A DNA stretch of 64,000 bases from Ascaphus truei (GCA_036426205.1 CM071567.1:287792145-287856144); one strand, 5' to 3'. Shown: positions 1-9,742, counted from the stretch's first letter. Numbers and translations are program-made. Notes: a model not told the origin generated them from the letters alone.

Positions 1-50
1 GTAAATACAAATATACTGTTCCATAATTAACTGTCAACTAAATATACTGT

Positions 51-117
51 AGCATAGGTTGACCATGAGATCGACATATGTATTTTTTTTAACCTCATCT
101 ACTATTTAACTATGTAA
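51..117 (-). repeat. dispersed frog-type repeat, end fragment
   Basis: Read on the minus strand, this 67-bp stretch matches the start of the repeat at 63463-64000: both have the run ACATAGTTA, then TAGTAGATGAGGTT, an A-rich tract and CAACCTATGCTA. It is a truncated, diverged copy in the opposite orientation. I recall this repeat as frequent in frog genomes, but its class is not clear from the sequence. Confidence 0.6.
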
Positions 118-807
118 TAATAATAAGATTTCTCAAGCCTTCTCCTCAGGCACTAAACATCACAGAATGCTAATTTATCCCTAAAGTTTTACAGTATTTT
201 TAACCTTATACAAGACCTTACTGCCCAAATAAGTTAATTATTTACTTACTAAAGAAATTCTAACCTGTTACAGTAGCAGGCATATCTAACACGGTATGTT
301 GGGAAATGCATAATAACAGCGAGTGGTGGATCGTTTCATTTGAATTAATTTCATTTTATAAAGGAAAGGGACAAGCAAATTTTTGGAGCATCTCTATCAT
401 GCAGTTGGTGAAGTAAAACCTGCTACTGTATACAGTACCTGTATATAAGAATGAGTTGCTATTCATACAAACTTTAATTTGACTTTTTTGGATTCTGAAA
501 AATATCCAACAAATCCTTTTAAAATAAATGATTTCATTGATTTCTCTAGGCAGATTTTCGATCATACAGCTACTGTATAAATATAAAAAATACCTACCCA
601 TATCAAGATTAATAAAAAAACAACCATAAGTAAAAACCTCTCAAAAATCATAACATCATAAGTCATTAATACATTTTCACTTATACTGTACTTTCATACT
701 GTATGCTGATCTCTACTATTAGTCTGGAATAATTTGGTATAAAATGTGACTAAAATTAATAGGGGAAATAATAAGGCACTTCAGAATTTCTTTAGGAAAT
801 TAAATTT
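118..807. other. AT-rich intergenic stretch, nothing recognised
   Basis: AT-rich sequence with short A and T runs and scattered TACTGTA words. The one moderate open frame (356-601, minus) shows no recognisable domain and has the composition of non-coding DNA. Confidence 0.6.
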
Positions 808-1650
808 TGTCACAGAGTTAATGTTTCTGTGAGGATCAGCGCAAGGCCCCATCCCCATCACGCATCTCGCAACGTCTCTAATGACACGCGCCTGCCATAA
901 TCTGCACCCAGGCACTGCACTGCTGGAAGGGCAGACACCGCAGGGACCATTCTCAGGCTCCGCCCCATGACACATCCCGTGATGTCACAGCTGATGCACA
1001 TCAGCAACCGCCTGTGCACAGGTGCCACCCCACTCCGAAGACTGACACCGCGGGGACCGCCTCCAGGTCCCGACTCTGTGATGACATGGGCACAGCACAG
1101 ACGGAATACGTGCAGACATCGCGCAGACACAGGCGCTCAAGGGGTTAACGGGATCACTTATTCCACAGCTGCTATGGGCTCCGCCTGCGCATATCACTAT
1201 ACAGCATACTGATTATGCTCACTCCCTGCAGCCTTCCCATTGGCTCTCTCTCCTTTATATGCTCGGCCAGCCCCTCAGCAAATTGGCTGAGCATAAACTT
1301 TCTTGTGTGCTTTCCTCCTTGCTTCGTGTTGCCTTGCCTTGTTCGTGTTTTGTATTTTTGACCTCAGCTCGCACCTTGACTCCCAACTTCTCTGACCCCT
1401 GGACCACGGCTACAGGCTTGACAATTCTCTCTCTACCCCTGGTCTCTGGCACCACATCTACGGGTATCCGATCTCTCCTTTCCTTGACCACGGCAAGTAG
1501 CTAGTCCACTCTGACCTCTCCTACCCTGACCCGGCTACACGACTACCACTCTGCACTCCAGACATGTCTGCTCGGTTGTTGGTTGGTGGCTATCAATATC
1601 CCCATCTCAGCCTCGCGGTCACGCCTTGCTTGTGGTAAGCACTCGTAACA
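808..1650 (+). mobile_element. Gypsy LTR, Tf1/sushi type, 5' LTR of a truncated element
   Basis: A GC-rich block bounded by TGTCACAGAG at the left and CTCGTAACA at the right, i.e. the TG...CA ends of an LTR. Its length (about 843 bp) and 3' end (CGTAACA) resemble the complete solo LTR at 27139-27967. A TATA-like word (TTTATATGC) lies at 1254-1262. About 30 bp downstream is GCTGAGCATAA (1286-1296), nearly complementary (9 of 11) to the 11 nt immediately after the LTR (1651-1661). That layout is the self-primer/primer-binding-site arrangement of the Tf1/sushi group. The left boundary is inferred from the TG dinucleotide and the base-composition change; no target duplication can be checked because the 3' part of the element is missing. 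Confidence 0.6.
1254..1296 (+). promoter_or_regulatory. LTR promoter: TATA box and predicted transcript start / self-primer
   Basis: The TATA-like word at 1254-1262 sits 24-32 bp upstream of the word at 1286-1296 that is complementary at 9 of 11 positions to the putative primer-binding site at 1651-1661. In Tf1/sushi elements the first nucleotides of the transcript anneal there to prime reverse transcription, so 1286 is the inferred transcription start. Confidence 0.5.
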
Positions 1651-1670
1651 GTATGCTAAGCCCCCCAAAC

Positions 1671-1730
1671 ATGGACCCCGCTGGGGTGGGTCGACCCTTG
1701 AATGGTGTTCATGCCATTCGACCTAGGCAA
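1671..1730 (+). pseudogene. Gypsy gag N-terminus, truncated after about 20 codons
   Basis: An ATG at 1671, 21 nt after the LTR end, opens a frame starting Met-Asp-Pro-Ala-Gly-Val. It is interrupted near 1730, where the sequence changes abruptly into the opposite-strand Gypsy pol fragment. Start choice rests on position after the LTR and primer-binding site, as in the gag of the neighbouring element. Only the first residues remain, so identity comes from context rather than from a domain. Confidence 0.45.
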
Positions 1731-2555
1731 TTCGACAAAAAGTCCGGGTGACGGTGGATGGGAGCTGAGACAAATGCTTGCTTAAAAGTTTCGAAAGCCG
1801 GGACTGCTTCAGGTGACCAAGTTGAAGGATCCGCTCCTTTTCGGGTCAGTGCCGTGATCGGGGCGATGATGGAGGAAAAATTGCGAATAAATTTCCGGTA
1901 ATAATTGGAGAACCCCAGAAAGAACTGAATAGACTTGAGGGAATCGGGTTGCGGCCAGTCCGCTACAGGTTTAAGTTTCTCTGGGTCCATGGCAAATCCC
2001 TTGTTGGAAATAATATACCCAAGAAAGGAGGTGGAGGACTGGTGAAAAATAAATTTCTCCAACTTGGCAAACAACCGATTCTCTCGGAGGCGGGAGAGCA
2101 CGAACTTCGTATGGGTAATATGATCGTGTAGATTTTTTGAAAAAATAAGAATGTCGCCCAGATAAACAATTACGAAAAGGTTAAGGACATCCCGAAAAAT
2201 ATCATTGATAAAGTCCTGGAAGACCGCCGGGGCGTTGCATAAACCGAAGGGCATCACAAGATATTCGTAGTGGCCGCTACGGGTGTTGAAGGCGGTCTTG
2301 CATTCATTGCCTTCCCGGATGCGAATGAGATTATATGCCCCGCGAAGGTCTAGCTTAGTAAAGAGGTTATCACCTTGAAGTCTGTTGAAGAGTTCAGAGA
2401 TGAGTGGGAGAGGGTAACGGTTCTTCACCATAATGCAATTCAGGCCCCGGTAGTCTATACACGGTCTGAGAGTTCCATCTTTTTTCTTAACTTAAAAGAA
2501 TCCGGCCCCCGCGGGTGAAATGGAATGCCGTATAAAGCCCCGCTTCAAGTTCTCG
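1709..2555 (-). pseudogene. Gypsy reverse transcriptase domain (pol fragment)
   Basis: The minus strand encodes the RT fingers, palm and thumb of a Ty3/Gypsy polymerase. Visible landmarks are KNRYPLP near the start, LDLRGAYN, the MPFGLCNAP motif, and downstream [12 protein letters not shown]. The catalytic box, normally YxDD, reads YLGD at about 2160: the first of the two aspartates that bind metal is glycine through an Asp-to-Gly codon change, which should abolish polymerisation. The upstream piece (2431-2555) joins after a degraded stretch at 2487-2500. The frame ends in foreign sequence near 1730. In the intact element this enzyme would copy the genomic RNA inside a virus-like particle. 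Confidence 0.88.
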
Positions 2556-2563
2556 CGAATATA

Positions 2564-2947
2564 CAGTGGCGGCCGAGCTGAGTCTACAGCGGCCGCCACC
2601 GCGATGTGGGGGAAATGTGTGGGCAGACGGCAGCTTGTTGTGGCTTTTCCCTGGCGCGTGCCGCGCGTCACTGTGGCACCGGTCACACGTGTCAGGTTTC
2701 CCCGGCATCCCCGAAGGCCTCAGAGGAAGCAGGGGTAAGGGGGAAGCTGTGCAAAGCTGCGCGAAGCAGAGGAGCAGTCAGGGGGAGCAGCCAAAGGGTC
2801 GGAAGGGGAGGGGCACAGCATTCTAATTTTGCACACGGAGGGGAAGATGCGACTGGCACGCGGCCAAGTTTGGCGCCAGCCGGGCACCAGCCGAAAAAAG
2901 CCCCGGGCAATTACGGGCAAATGTTAGATTCAGATGTGCCGCAGCAG
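2564..2947. mobile_element. TA-flanked ~400-bp miniature element, copy inside Gypsy pol
   Basis: Starts CAGTGGCGGCCGAG and ends GTGCCGCAGCAG, with TA on both sides (2562-2563 and 2948-2949). These ends match the family with copies at 11097, 45803, 50717, 53523, 54906 and 56659. Removing the element and one TA restores the pol reading frame across the junction between the ETNAMHEY region (about 2950-2985) and the RT segment below 2562, which supports the 2-bp target duplication. The GC-rich body resembles the 11097 copy more than the AT-centred copies. No transposase is encoded, so mobilisation would depend on a partner, probably of the Tc1/mariner superfamily given the TA target. Confidence 0.8.
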
Positions 2948-2949
2948 TA

Positions 2950-3654
2950 TTCGTGCATGGCATTCGTCTCAGGAAGAGGGAGGGGGTAAGACTTGGATTT
3001 AGGCAATGTGTATCCAGGCACAAAGTCTATCGAACAATCGTAAGATCTGTGTGGGGGTAATAACTCGGACTGAGTTTTGCTGAAGACATCCATAAAATCT
3101 GTGTATGGGGCAGGTACATCTCCTTTAGGGTTGGATATCCTAGCCAGCAGTTGGGGTGAAAGTACAGCTGGTGGAAAAGATTCCTCTGACCTTGACCTCC
3201 AGACAATGGGATCTGGAGATGTCCAATTGATGTTCGGATTGTGCTTCTGCAGCCACGGTAAGCCAAGGGTGACATTTGTTCCAGGAGCATGGATAACATC
3301 CAGAGCCAGGGTCTCCTTATGGGAATGAGAAGAAAGGGTGAGGGGACTGGTCTCCAATGAGATGAAAGCTGGGTTGAGAGGGCGGCCGTCGATCCATACC
3401 AAGGCAACGGGAGTTTTCTTCTTAATGAGTGGAATCTGGTTCAATTCTGAGAATTCCTGGTCCATGAAGTTTCCTCCTGCGCCCGGAATTGAAGAATGCC
3501 GTGGTGGAAGTCTGAAAGGTAGGACCAGAGAGGGAAATGGGAATAGTAAACTTTTTAGGAAGTTCCTTCTTGGAAAGGGGGCAGGGAAATTAGCACCTAG
3601 GGAGCGCCCCTTCATACTCACTGGGCTTGGTCGTTTTCCGGACACTGAGGACAT
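2950..3654 (-). pseudogene. Gypsy protease and RT N-terminal region, frameshifted
   Basis: The minus strand shows a retroviral-type aspartic protease followed by the connecting segment and first part of RT. Landmarks in order are GAGGNFMD after the active site, GTNVTLGLPWLQKHNP, FMDVFSKTQSELLPPHR, and YPLPLPETNAM just before the miniature-element insertion. The protease active site is damaged: the Asp-Ser-Gly triad appears in another frame with Asn in place of Asp, and an extra base around 3478-3492 shifts the frame. Gag and pol overlap by about 36 bp with pol in the -1 frame, as expected for frameshift-expressed Gypsy pol, but I could not identify a classical slippery heptamer. Confidence 0.82.
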
Positions 3655-4559
3655 TCGCGAATCAGATGCTCAGAGGATCCACAGTAAAAGCATAGTCCAC
3701 CAAGCCTGCAAAATTGTTGAATAGGAGCCCGAGTGCATTGAACTCCGAGTTGCATCGGTTCCGGGGTCTCCAGAGCGGGCAGCGGAGAGATGGCAGGTCT
3801 CGTGGGTGTAGAGAACCTGGGAAAGGGGGCATGAAAAGGCTCAAATCGAAAGTGTTGGCGCTCAGAGCGGCGTACCTGGAGACGTTGGTCCACCCGAATG
3901 GCCTGGGAGATCAGTTCCTCCAGAAGTCCTGGCCTTGGATGTGAGACGAGCTCGTCCTTTACGGAATTTGTTAGTCCTCGCCAGAAAACTGTGACAAAAG
4001 CCTCCTGACCCCACTGAGTCTCAGCTTCTAAGGTCCTGAAATCCAAGGTGTACTGGGCCACGGGCCGACGTCCCTGTGTAAGCTGAAGCAAAGAGTCAGA
4101 AGCAGTCTCTTGTTGTGCGGGAGTATCGAAGACCTGACGAAAGTCTCGTCTAAATGTTGCATAGTCACTAGTAATTTCAGGGCGTAGTTCCCATATCTGG
4201 GAGGCACAGGCCAAGGCATTTCCCATGAGTAGGCTGTAGACGTACGCCACCTTCTTAAGTCCGGTGGAATACTGCTACGGAGCCATCTCAAACTGGATCT
4301 CACATTGATTGAGAAATCCGCGGCAGGCGTGCGGGTCCCCATCGTACGGCTTGGGTGCCGGGATCTTCGGGCCCGGTGTCGCGGCGCCCACTGGTTCCAC
4401 GGGTGCCGGAGGAGGAACCACAGAGGATGTCTGTAAGGAGAGATCTTCTACCTGTCGGGTAAGATGAACCAGCTGATCGGTCATTACCTGGATTTGCTGG
4501 TACATGGCCGATAACATGCTACCACGTTCAGTCTGATCTGCGTCTTGTGGGCTCGACAT
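3618..4559 (-). pseudogene. Gypsy gag (capsid and zinc-knuckle nucleocapsid), one internal stop
   Basis: The frame starts with ATG at 4559, where the start codon lies inside the putative primer-binding site. It runs through a coiled, Gln-rich N-terminus, a Pro-rich linker, a retrotransposon capsid domain (FRRDFRQVFDTP, RGLTNSVKDEL) and a CX2CX4HX4C zinc knuckle (CFYCGSSEHLIREC) near the end. The two halves are in one frame, separated only by a TAG stop at 4275-4277. Gag would form the particle and package RNA. Composition and order fit the sushi group, and the C-terminal end overlaps pol. Confidence 0.87.
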
Positions 4560-4561
4560 AA

Positions 4562-4978
4562 TGTTACGCCGGTGCTGCCTACAGACCAGACCCGTCCCTT
4601 AAACTGAGGTGGGGACGTATATGTGCACGCACCCACAGCAGAAGGAGGTTGTCCGGAGTGTGGTGTTTTTGGGTTGTCTGACCAGGTGGTAATAGCTGTA
4701 GCAATACTTGCCGATACCGGGAGTAGAGAAGTGGTAGTTGCCGTTAGCCAAGGTGAGGGATGGGAGAGGTCCAGAAGGTCGGGGTCCAAGCAGAGGTCCA
4801 GGGACGTGAGAAGCTGCGTCGTCAAGGGGGTGCCGGGGTCGAGAGCCAAAGGGAGTAGTCCGCCAAGCTGAGTTGTAACCTGAACAAGACAATTAAGAGA
4901 GCCAGAATAGACATCCACAAGAGAAACTATGTCGAGCGATGTGAGAGAGGTAGGACAGGTACTATATACTGTGGCTGA
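4562..4978 (-). mobile_element. Gypsy 5' LTR, U3-truncated
   Basis: On the minus strand it ends GGCAGCACCGGCGTAACA, the same terminal sequence as the solo LTR at 27139-27967, and the last 100 bp are clearly related to it. The U3 part stops near 4978, where an A-rich unrelated sequence begins. Directly after the LTR end lies TTATGTCGAGC (4561-4551), complementary over 10 nt to GCTCGACATA at 4937-4928 within the same LTR. Confidence 0.8.
4927..4968 (-). promoter_or_regulatory. LTR promoter: TATATA box and predicted RNA start / self-primer
   Basis: On the minus strand TATATA (about 4968-4962) lies roughly 25-31 bp upstream of GCTCGACATAG (4937-4927). The latter is complementary to the 10-11 nt immediately after the LTR. 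The spacing of TATA box, RNA start and primer-binding site matches the self-priming scheme known from Tf1 and proposed for sushi elements. The equivalent words occur in the solo LTR (TTTATTAT at 27563, GCTCGACATAG at 27594). Confidence 0.6.
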
Positions 4979-5569
4979 AAGAAAAAAAGGAAAGTGTAGT
5001 GCTGCTCTAATCTAAATATTAGTGAACCAAATTGGTTAATGAATAAAATAAAATAAACCACATCTAAACAAAATAGTGATGTGAAAATAAGTGAAGGCCG
5101 CCAATAACAAGGTAGCTCTGGCTACCCTAGCCAGATGAAGATCACAAAAGAAAAAAAGTTACCCAACGGCGCCAAATAGATTGAATTGAATGTGCATCAG
5201 AAACATAATAAACAATCAAATGGTGTAACAAATAAATGATACCAGTGATGTAAGTCCTTGATTAGGTGTCCATAGTGAATGATAATAGAAGTCTAAAGTC
5301 ACTTGGATCCAATTAGAGATGAGTAGGTGATCAGCAAATAAAAGAGAAAAGAGAACAAAAATACATAGTGTAATACTGTAATAAGGGGTATAGGGAATGG
5401 TGAGTTCCCTAATGAAATATAGGCAAGAAGGTGAGATGAACTAAAATAACATTTATTTAAAAAAATGATAATTAAAAACAGTGTAGAGGGAGAAAGGGGG
5501 TGGCACGGTATTAAAGGGGTTGCACCCCATATGGCCATCCCCTAACCTCACCAGAGAGACAAGGGGTTA
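4979..5569. other. AT-rich interspersed sequence, unclassified
   Basis: Begins with an A-rich tract and continues as AT-rich non-coding sequence. It may belong to the Penelope-type terminal repeat that resumes at 6420, since the LTR-like block between them looks inserted, but I cannot show a matching boundary. Confidence 0.35.
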
Positions 5570-6415
5570 ACTGGACTGCGGTACAGGGATGAGGTTTGCA
5601 CCTGGTTATACCTTGAAAATGTATGTTCCCCTGTTCCCATGTTTCATTATAAGCATGTATTTTAATGTTTTAAAGTGCATTTCTGTATCTCCAGTTCTGG
5701 AGGTCGCAGAGAGTTCATATTTGGCCAATATGTGGAGTCACTGTAGGCATTAAAAACTGGCAAAGGTCGACCCACTGAGCCCACCAGAATGAAACTTATT
5801 AATATGTGTAGATATTAAAGTGTATATGTATTTTATTTTGGATCTGTTCTGAAAATGCAGACGCCATTTGCTAGGCTAATAGGTCATGAAGGGCAGATGG
5901 CTGAGTAGCCTAAGCATGGCAATCAAAAGTTAACTGCCTTGATTGTTACCCAATGTCTAGGGATTAAATATTAATCAATCAACAAACTCTGCCAATCTAA
6001 TTGTTACCTGAGGGCATGGGTTAGTCTGTTAGTCCGTGTCTCCACATTAGAGAGTGGATACAGATAATTGTTCACCAACAGGCTGTGTTCAATGTTAAGA
6101 ATGTGTCAACCCTACAGTTTTTAGTTGTGCTTCTGATACCATCTTGAATGTCACTGGATTGCTGGAGTTGTGCTTCTGATACCATCTTGAATGTCACTGG
6201 ACTGCTGGAGAATTGCTAGCGGATACTTCTCCATCCCCCAACCCTAAGTAAGTGTTACCCTCTTGTCTGTTAATTGTACTATATTGCTGTGTTCACCTTA
6301 TTTAAGGAATAAATTATATATTTTTTATATTTAAGCCACGTTCAATTCAACCCAGATATTTGGTGTTCATTATATCTTGTCATAAGCTACCGTGACAAAC
6401 AGCTCCTCTCCTCAC
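5570..6415 (+). mobile_element. possible LTR-type insertion
   Basis: A composition-distinct block ending CTCACGGTGACA with a polyadenylation-like AATAAA near 6309 about 100 bp before the end, as in many LTRs. AGACAA occurs just outside both edges (about 5557-5563 and 6421-6427) and could be a target duplication, but the left end does not begin with TG. No coding sequence is present. The call is tentative. Confidence 0.35.
6124..6209. repeat. two-copy 43-bp tandem duplication
   Basis: GTTGTGCTTCTGATACCATC and the following 23 bp occur twice back to back (6124-6166 and 6167-6209) with one T/C difference. It is a recent local duplication inside the LTR-like block. Confidence 0.9.
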
Positions 6416-6419
6416 GGTG

Positions 6420-6850
6420 ACAGACAAAAATTGGAATCCTACTTACAAGATTGCAGTAGGACATGCGCAGTGTAACGTGATAAGATCACAAGGGTAGGCA
6501 CTTCCCGCTGACAGGAACCGTCTCCGGTATCCCCACGCTTCATCCTCTAGTCCCGCTGGGGTACGTTGATCTCCTGGCGTGGTATGCTGCCCAGTGGGAT
6601 GTCCTACTTCCCTTCTCCTTACTCTGGATCGCCCAAATCTCTCGGATGTCCGGCAGCTTCTCTCACGAGTAGCGTGGATGACACGGACAGGAACCGGATG
6701 TGACGTATAGGCACTGGTGAATCACTGATGGGGGAAAACGAAGGAGACCACGTAGATTCTGCACAGTCTGTACACACGTGGGAGGAAGGGCAAACTCTGC
6801 CCTACGCGTTTCACGGATCCCTCCGCTTCTTCAGGGGCATGTACTAGGGC
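6420..6850 (-). mobile_element. Penelope-like pLTR fragment
   Basis: On the minus strand the block begins with a hammerhead-like motif (6838-6799) and continues about 400 bp with GC-rich sequence, the same architecture as the pLTRs at 25757, 30357 and 52872. No RT or endonuclease sequence accompanies it, so it is a pLTR remnant. Confidence 0.6.
6799..6838 (-). ncRNA. hammerhead-ribozyme-like motif of a Penelope-like element
   Basis: On the minus strand: GCCC, CTGAAGA core, a 5-bp stem II (GCGGA/TCCGT), GAAA core, CGCGTA, then GGGC, which pairs with the leading GCCC as stem I. The order fits CUGANGA - stem II - GAAA - minimal stem III - UH - stem I. One extra A between CTGAAGA and stem II departs from the textbook core, so activity is uncertain. 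Hammerheads are known in Penelope-like element terminal repeats. Confidence 0.6.
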
Positions 6851-7254
6851 CGTCCTCTTTTTTTTCATTTGCATGCTCACTTGGGACCTTCCTATTAAAT
6901 GGGCATGCTTTAACAATGTGCCAATCAATGGGTAGTAGGGGTGGTGTCCCCGAATTGGGTCGGTGGTCAGTGGGTGAGCGTGGGTTAACCCCTTAATTAC
7001 TATAGCAGTAACTAACCGCTATGGTGCCTTCATCCTGGCAGATGTGTCAGTTTAATTTACTTTATGCTGCTGATTTATGTTTATGCTGCTGATTTATGTT
7101 TTATTTTAAATGGTCAAATGCACTATTATCCATATCTAGATAATAGTAATTTTGCCCATTACTGTACTATATGTATTGGGGGGAGGTGTATTTATTTAAA
7201 TGTATTTGTATAAATATGTATATTTTTTTATGCACAGGATTTATACTGCAGGCC
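6851..7254. other. non-coding with palindromic ACCCCTTAATTAC repeat
   Basis: Contains TTAACCCCTTAATTAC followed by AACCGCTATGGTGCCTTCAT, a variant of the palindromic words seen at 7810-7862, 8150-8170, 49145-49190 and 49315-49375, and a short duplicated word TTTATGCTGCTGATTTATGT at 7058-7100. No gene seen. Confidence 0.5.
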
Positions 7255-7640
7255 AGTGGGGACACTGGACACTCACAGGGACCACCTGGAGGTCCCTGGA
7301 ACCATGTGGGAACCACCCAAGACCCCCAGACACCCATGGGGACCACCTGAGGACCCCTGTGGGGCCCCCAGACACCCACTGGGATCACCCTGAGGCCCCC
7401 GGACACCCACGATAACCACCAGAGGACCCCCATACACCCGTGGGGATCACCCGATTACCCCATGTGGCCCCTAGACACCCGTGGGGACCACCTGGAGGCA
7501 CCCAGACACCCACAGGAGCCACCCAAGGACCCCTAGACACCTGTGGGGAACACCCGAGGACCCGCATACACCAGATGAACCACCCTAATACCCCTAGACA
7601 CCCACGAGGACCAACTGAGGACCCCAGTGGTCTCTGGTAT
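7255..7640. repeat. degenerate GC-rich minisatellite, unit roughly 36 bp
   Basis: About ten imperfect copies of a unit built on CCCAGACACCCATGGGGACC and ACCTGAGGACCC. Unit length varies by a few bases and copies have diverged, so it is an old array. The open frames across it on both strands (Pro/Thr/His-rich or Gly/Val-rich) reflect the repeat rather than a gene. Confidence 0.85.
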
Positions 7641-8220
7641 TAAACCTGTGCAGAAAAAATAAAAAAATGTTTTTATGTGAGGGCAAAGGGGTTGGGTGGG
7701 TTGTGAATTGGTGGTTAGTACATAATGTAATGTTTATTGGGGGCAGAGGAGGTGGGGGAAGGGACAAGTACCCCCTTCACTCACCTTCTCTGCCCCCAAT
7801 AAACCTGCTGTTGTGCCTTAACGCCTTCATTGCCTTAACGGCTAGCCGCTAAGGTAATGAAGCTGCTTACAATTTGTTTTTATTCATAGTGTGCATGAGC
7901 AGGGGGTCTCCTGAGCTGAACTGCATTAATTTCAGCCTCAGGGACCCCCTGCTTCCCGAGATACAGGCCCCGTAATGGGGTGCTGGTATCCCCACAATAA
8001 AATCCTCTGCGTCATGTGACCGTAGAATATTTAACATTGCGGGGATAAGGGTAACCCATACTTGGGGCCTGTTTCTCTGGAAACAGGGGGTCCCCGAGGA
8101 TTAAATCAACTTTGTTCAGCTCAGGATGAATAAAAATAAAATGTAAGCAGCTTCATTACCTGAGCAGCTATCCACTAAGGTAATTATTTATTATTTTCTG
8201 TGGGGGGGGGGGGTGGTGTT
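7641..8220. repeat. interspersed palindromic repeat, unclassified
   Basis: Has mirrored halves: GGGTCTCCTGAGCTGAACTG near 7908 against TTCAGCTCAGGA near 8115, and GCCTTAACGGCTAGCCGCTA near 7829 against CTGAGCAGCTATCCACTAAG near 8160. This indicates a foldback-type non-autonomous element related to 49130-49400. It ends in a poly-G run at 8203. Confidence 0.5.
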
Positions 8221-8819
8221 GATACCAAGGTGTGGGAGCAGGGCGTCTTCTGAGCTGAACACAGTTTATTTCAGGGAACAATAGTAATACAGTATTCAGA
8301 ACTCTGAGAATATAACAAATAGTCTATTTGCAGGAAAAATCAAATATAAACACAACACAAGCGCTCAAAAAGTCTTTCTTACAGTGATATCACTCTGCTT
8401 AATACGATACCGATCGACTATGTTGTCCAGAGTCCGGCAGCCCAGAAGACTTGAAGGCTTGTTCAAATAACCTTCTTGATTGACATATATAGAGATAGTC
8501 CTCCTTGTCGCTTGGATCCTTTTGACTGATGCCGTTATTCTCCAATAAGTATATGGGAAGAAAAATACCAACAATACATTATAATATAATATATTCCTTT
8601 TAACACCTTTGTGTATATATCCACACTGTGAAGCAGTCTTCTATGCATGGGTATGTATGTACAGTATGTGCACAGGCAGGCTTCTATGCATGGGTAAGTA
8701 CAGTATGTGCACAGGCAGTATTCTGCATATTTTTTTTTTAAATGACTGTAGTATTGTACTTTATTTACAGTACTTGTTAATCATTCACATTTTGTTATAA
8801 CCATAGGGCAGCAAAGCAG
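8221..8819. other. non-coding, short duplication
   Basis: AT-rich with a partial direct duplication around 8637-8730 (CTTCTATGCATGGGTA ... GTATGTGCACAGGCAG twice). No coding signal before the transposase fragment that begins at about 8820. Confidence 0.5.
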
Positions 8820-8961
8820 GTTGTGGATGACCTTAGCAACGCAAATGATGAACTCTGTGTGGCAGATGTTAGAGAGCATCTGCTGAAGGATCATATCCTG
8901 ACAATGTCTGAATCCAGCATAAATAGAATAAGACGTGAATTGGACTGGAAGTATAGATGTC
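8820..8961 (+). pseudogene. Tc1/mariner-like transposase, N-terminal helix-turn-helix fragment
   Basis: The plus strand encodes a segment ending SSINRIRRELDWKYR, the second helix-turn-helix style of Tc1-like transposases. The reading then runs into non-coding sequence and an L2 insertion. The catalytic part resumes at 9743. In an active element this domain would bind the terminal inverted repeats. Confidence 0.65.
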
Positions 8962-9065
8962 AAGTAAAGTGTTTTACTGTAATATATTTATTGTTGTATA
9001 ATGCAATAGTGTTGCTCAGTATGCCCAATTGCCCAGACTGTGCCTGTACAATTCTATCTTTTAAT

Positions 9066-9742
9066 TACAGAGTGTATCCAATGATAATCACTCTACTCTT
9101 TCCTAGATCTGTCTCAGCATCTCCCCTCATGAAATCCCTCTCCTGGCTTCCGATCAAATCCCGCATCTCACACTCCATTCTTCTCCTCACTTTTAAAGCT
9201 TTACACTCTTCTGCCCCTCCTTACATCTCATCCCTAATTTCTCGTTATGCACCATCCAGACTCTTGCGTTCTTCTCAAGGATGTCTTCTTTCTACCCCCT
9301 TTGTATCTAAAGCCCTCTCCCGCCTTAAACCTTTCTCACTTTCTGCCCCACACCTCTGGAATGCCCTTCCCCTCAGTACCCGACTAGCACCCTCTCTATC
9401 CACCTTTAAGACCCACCTTAAGACACACTTGCTTAAAGAAGCATATGAATAGCACTGTGGATATTCTGAACACGATACATAAAGCTTGGCCCCCTGCAGA
9501 CGCACTTACCAGAACTCCCTCCTACTGTCTCTGTACGTTCTACCTACCAATTAGACTGTAAGCTCCTCGGGGCAGGGACTCCTCTTCCGAAATGTTACTT
9601 TTATGTCTAAAGCACTTATTCCCATGATCTGTTATTTATATTATCTGTTATTTATTTGATTACCCCATGTATTACTACTGTGAAGCGCTATGTACATTAA
9701 TGGCGCTATATAAATAAAGACATACAATACAATACAATACAA
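9066..9742 (+). mobile_element. L2-type LINE, 5'-truncated 3' end
   Basis: The frame encodes the C-terminus of an L2-clade ORF2, with SLSWLPIKSRI, FKALHSSAPPYIS and LWNALPLSTR. It stops at about 9450 and is followed by a 3' UTR containing GCGCTATATAAATAAAGACA and a tail of tandem ACAAT units. The same 3' UTR is present in reverse at 55306-55480. The insertion separates two parts of a Tc1-like transposase. The tail is uninterrupted here, which makes it a reference for the MITE-split tail at 54887-55310. Confidence 0.85.

Larger units (their letters stand above)
1730..4978 (-). mobile_element. truncated Tf1/sushi-type Gypsy retrotransposon (LTR-gag-pol)
   Basis: Read on the minus strand the order is LTR (4978-4562), primer-binding site (4561-4551), gag with a zinc knuckle, protease, and reverse transcriptase, ending abruptly near 1730 just after the RT palm/thumb. 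RNase H, integrase and the 3' LTR are absent. The protease and connecting segment are of the type seen in sushi-class vertebrate Gypsy elements. The body is interrupted by a TA-flanked miniature element at 2564-2947. The copy is dead: stop in gag, frameshift in protease, substituted RT active site, missing 3' half. Confidence 0.85.

Noticed and set aside
3618..3654. Slippery heptamer for gag-pol frameshifting
   Set aside because: Gag and pol overlap in the -1 relation, but the only candidate in the overlap (GGAAAAC) does not fit the X XXY YYZ rule, so no signal is claimed.
7167..7643. Pro/Thr/His-rich frames on both strands
   Set aside because: Explained by the degenerate GC-rich minisatellite at 7255-7640.
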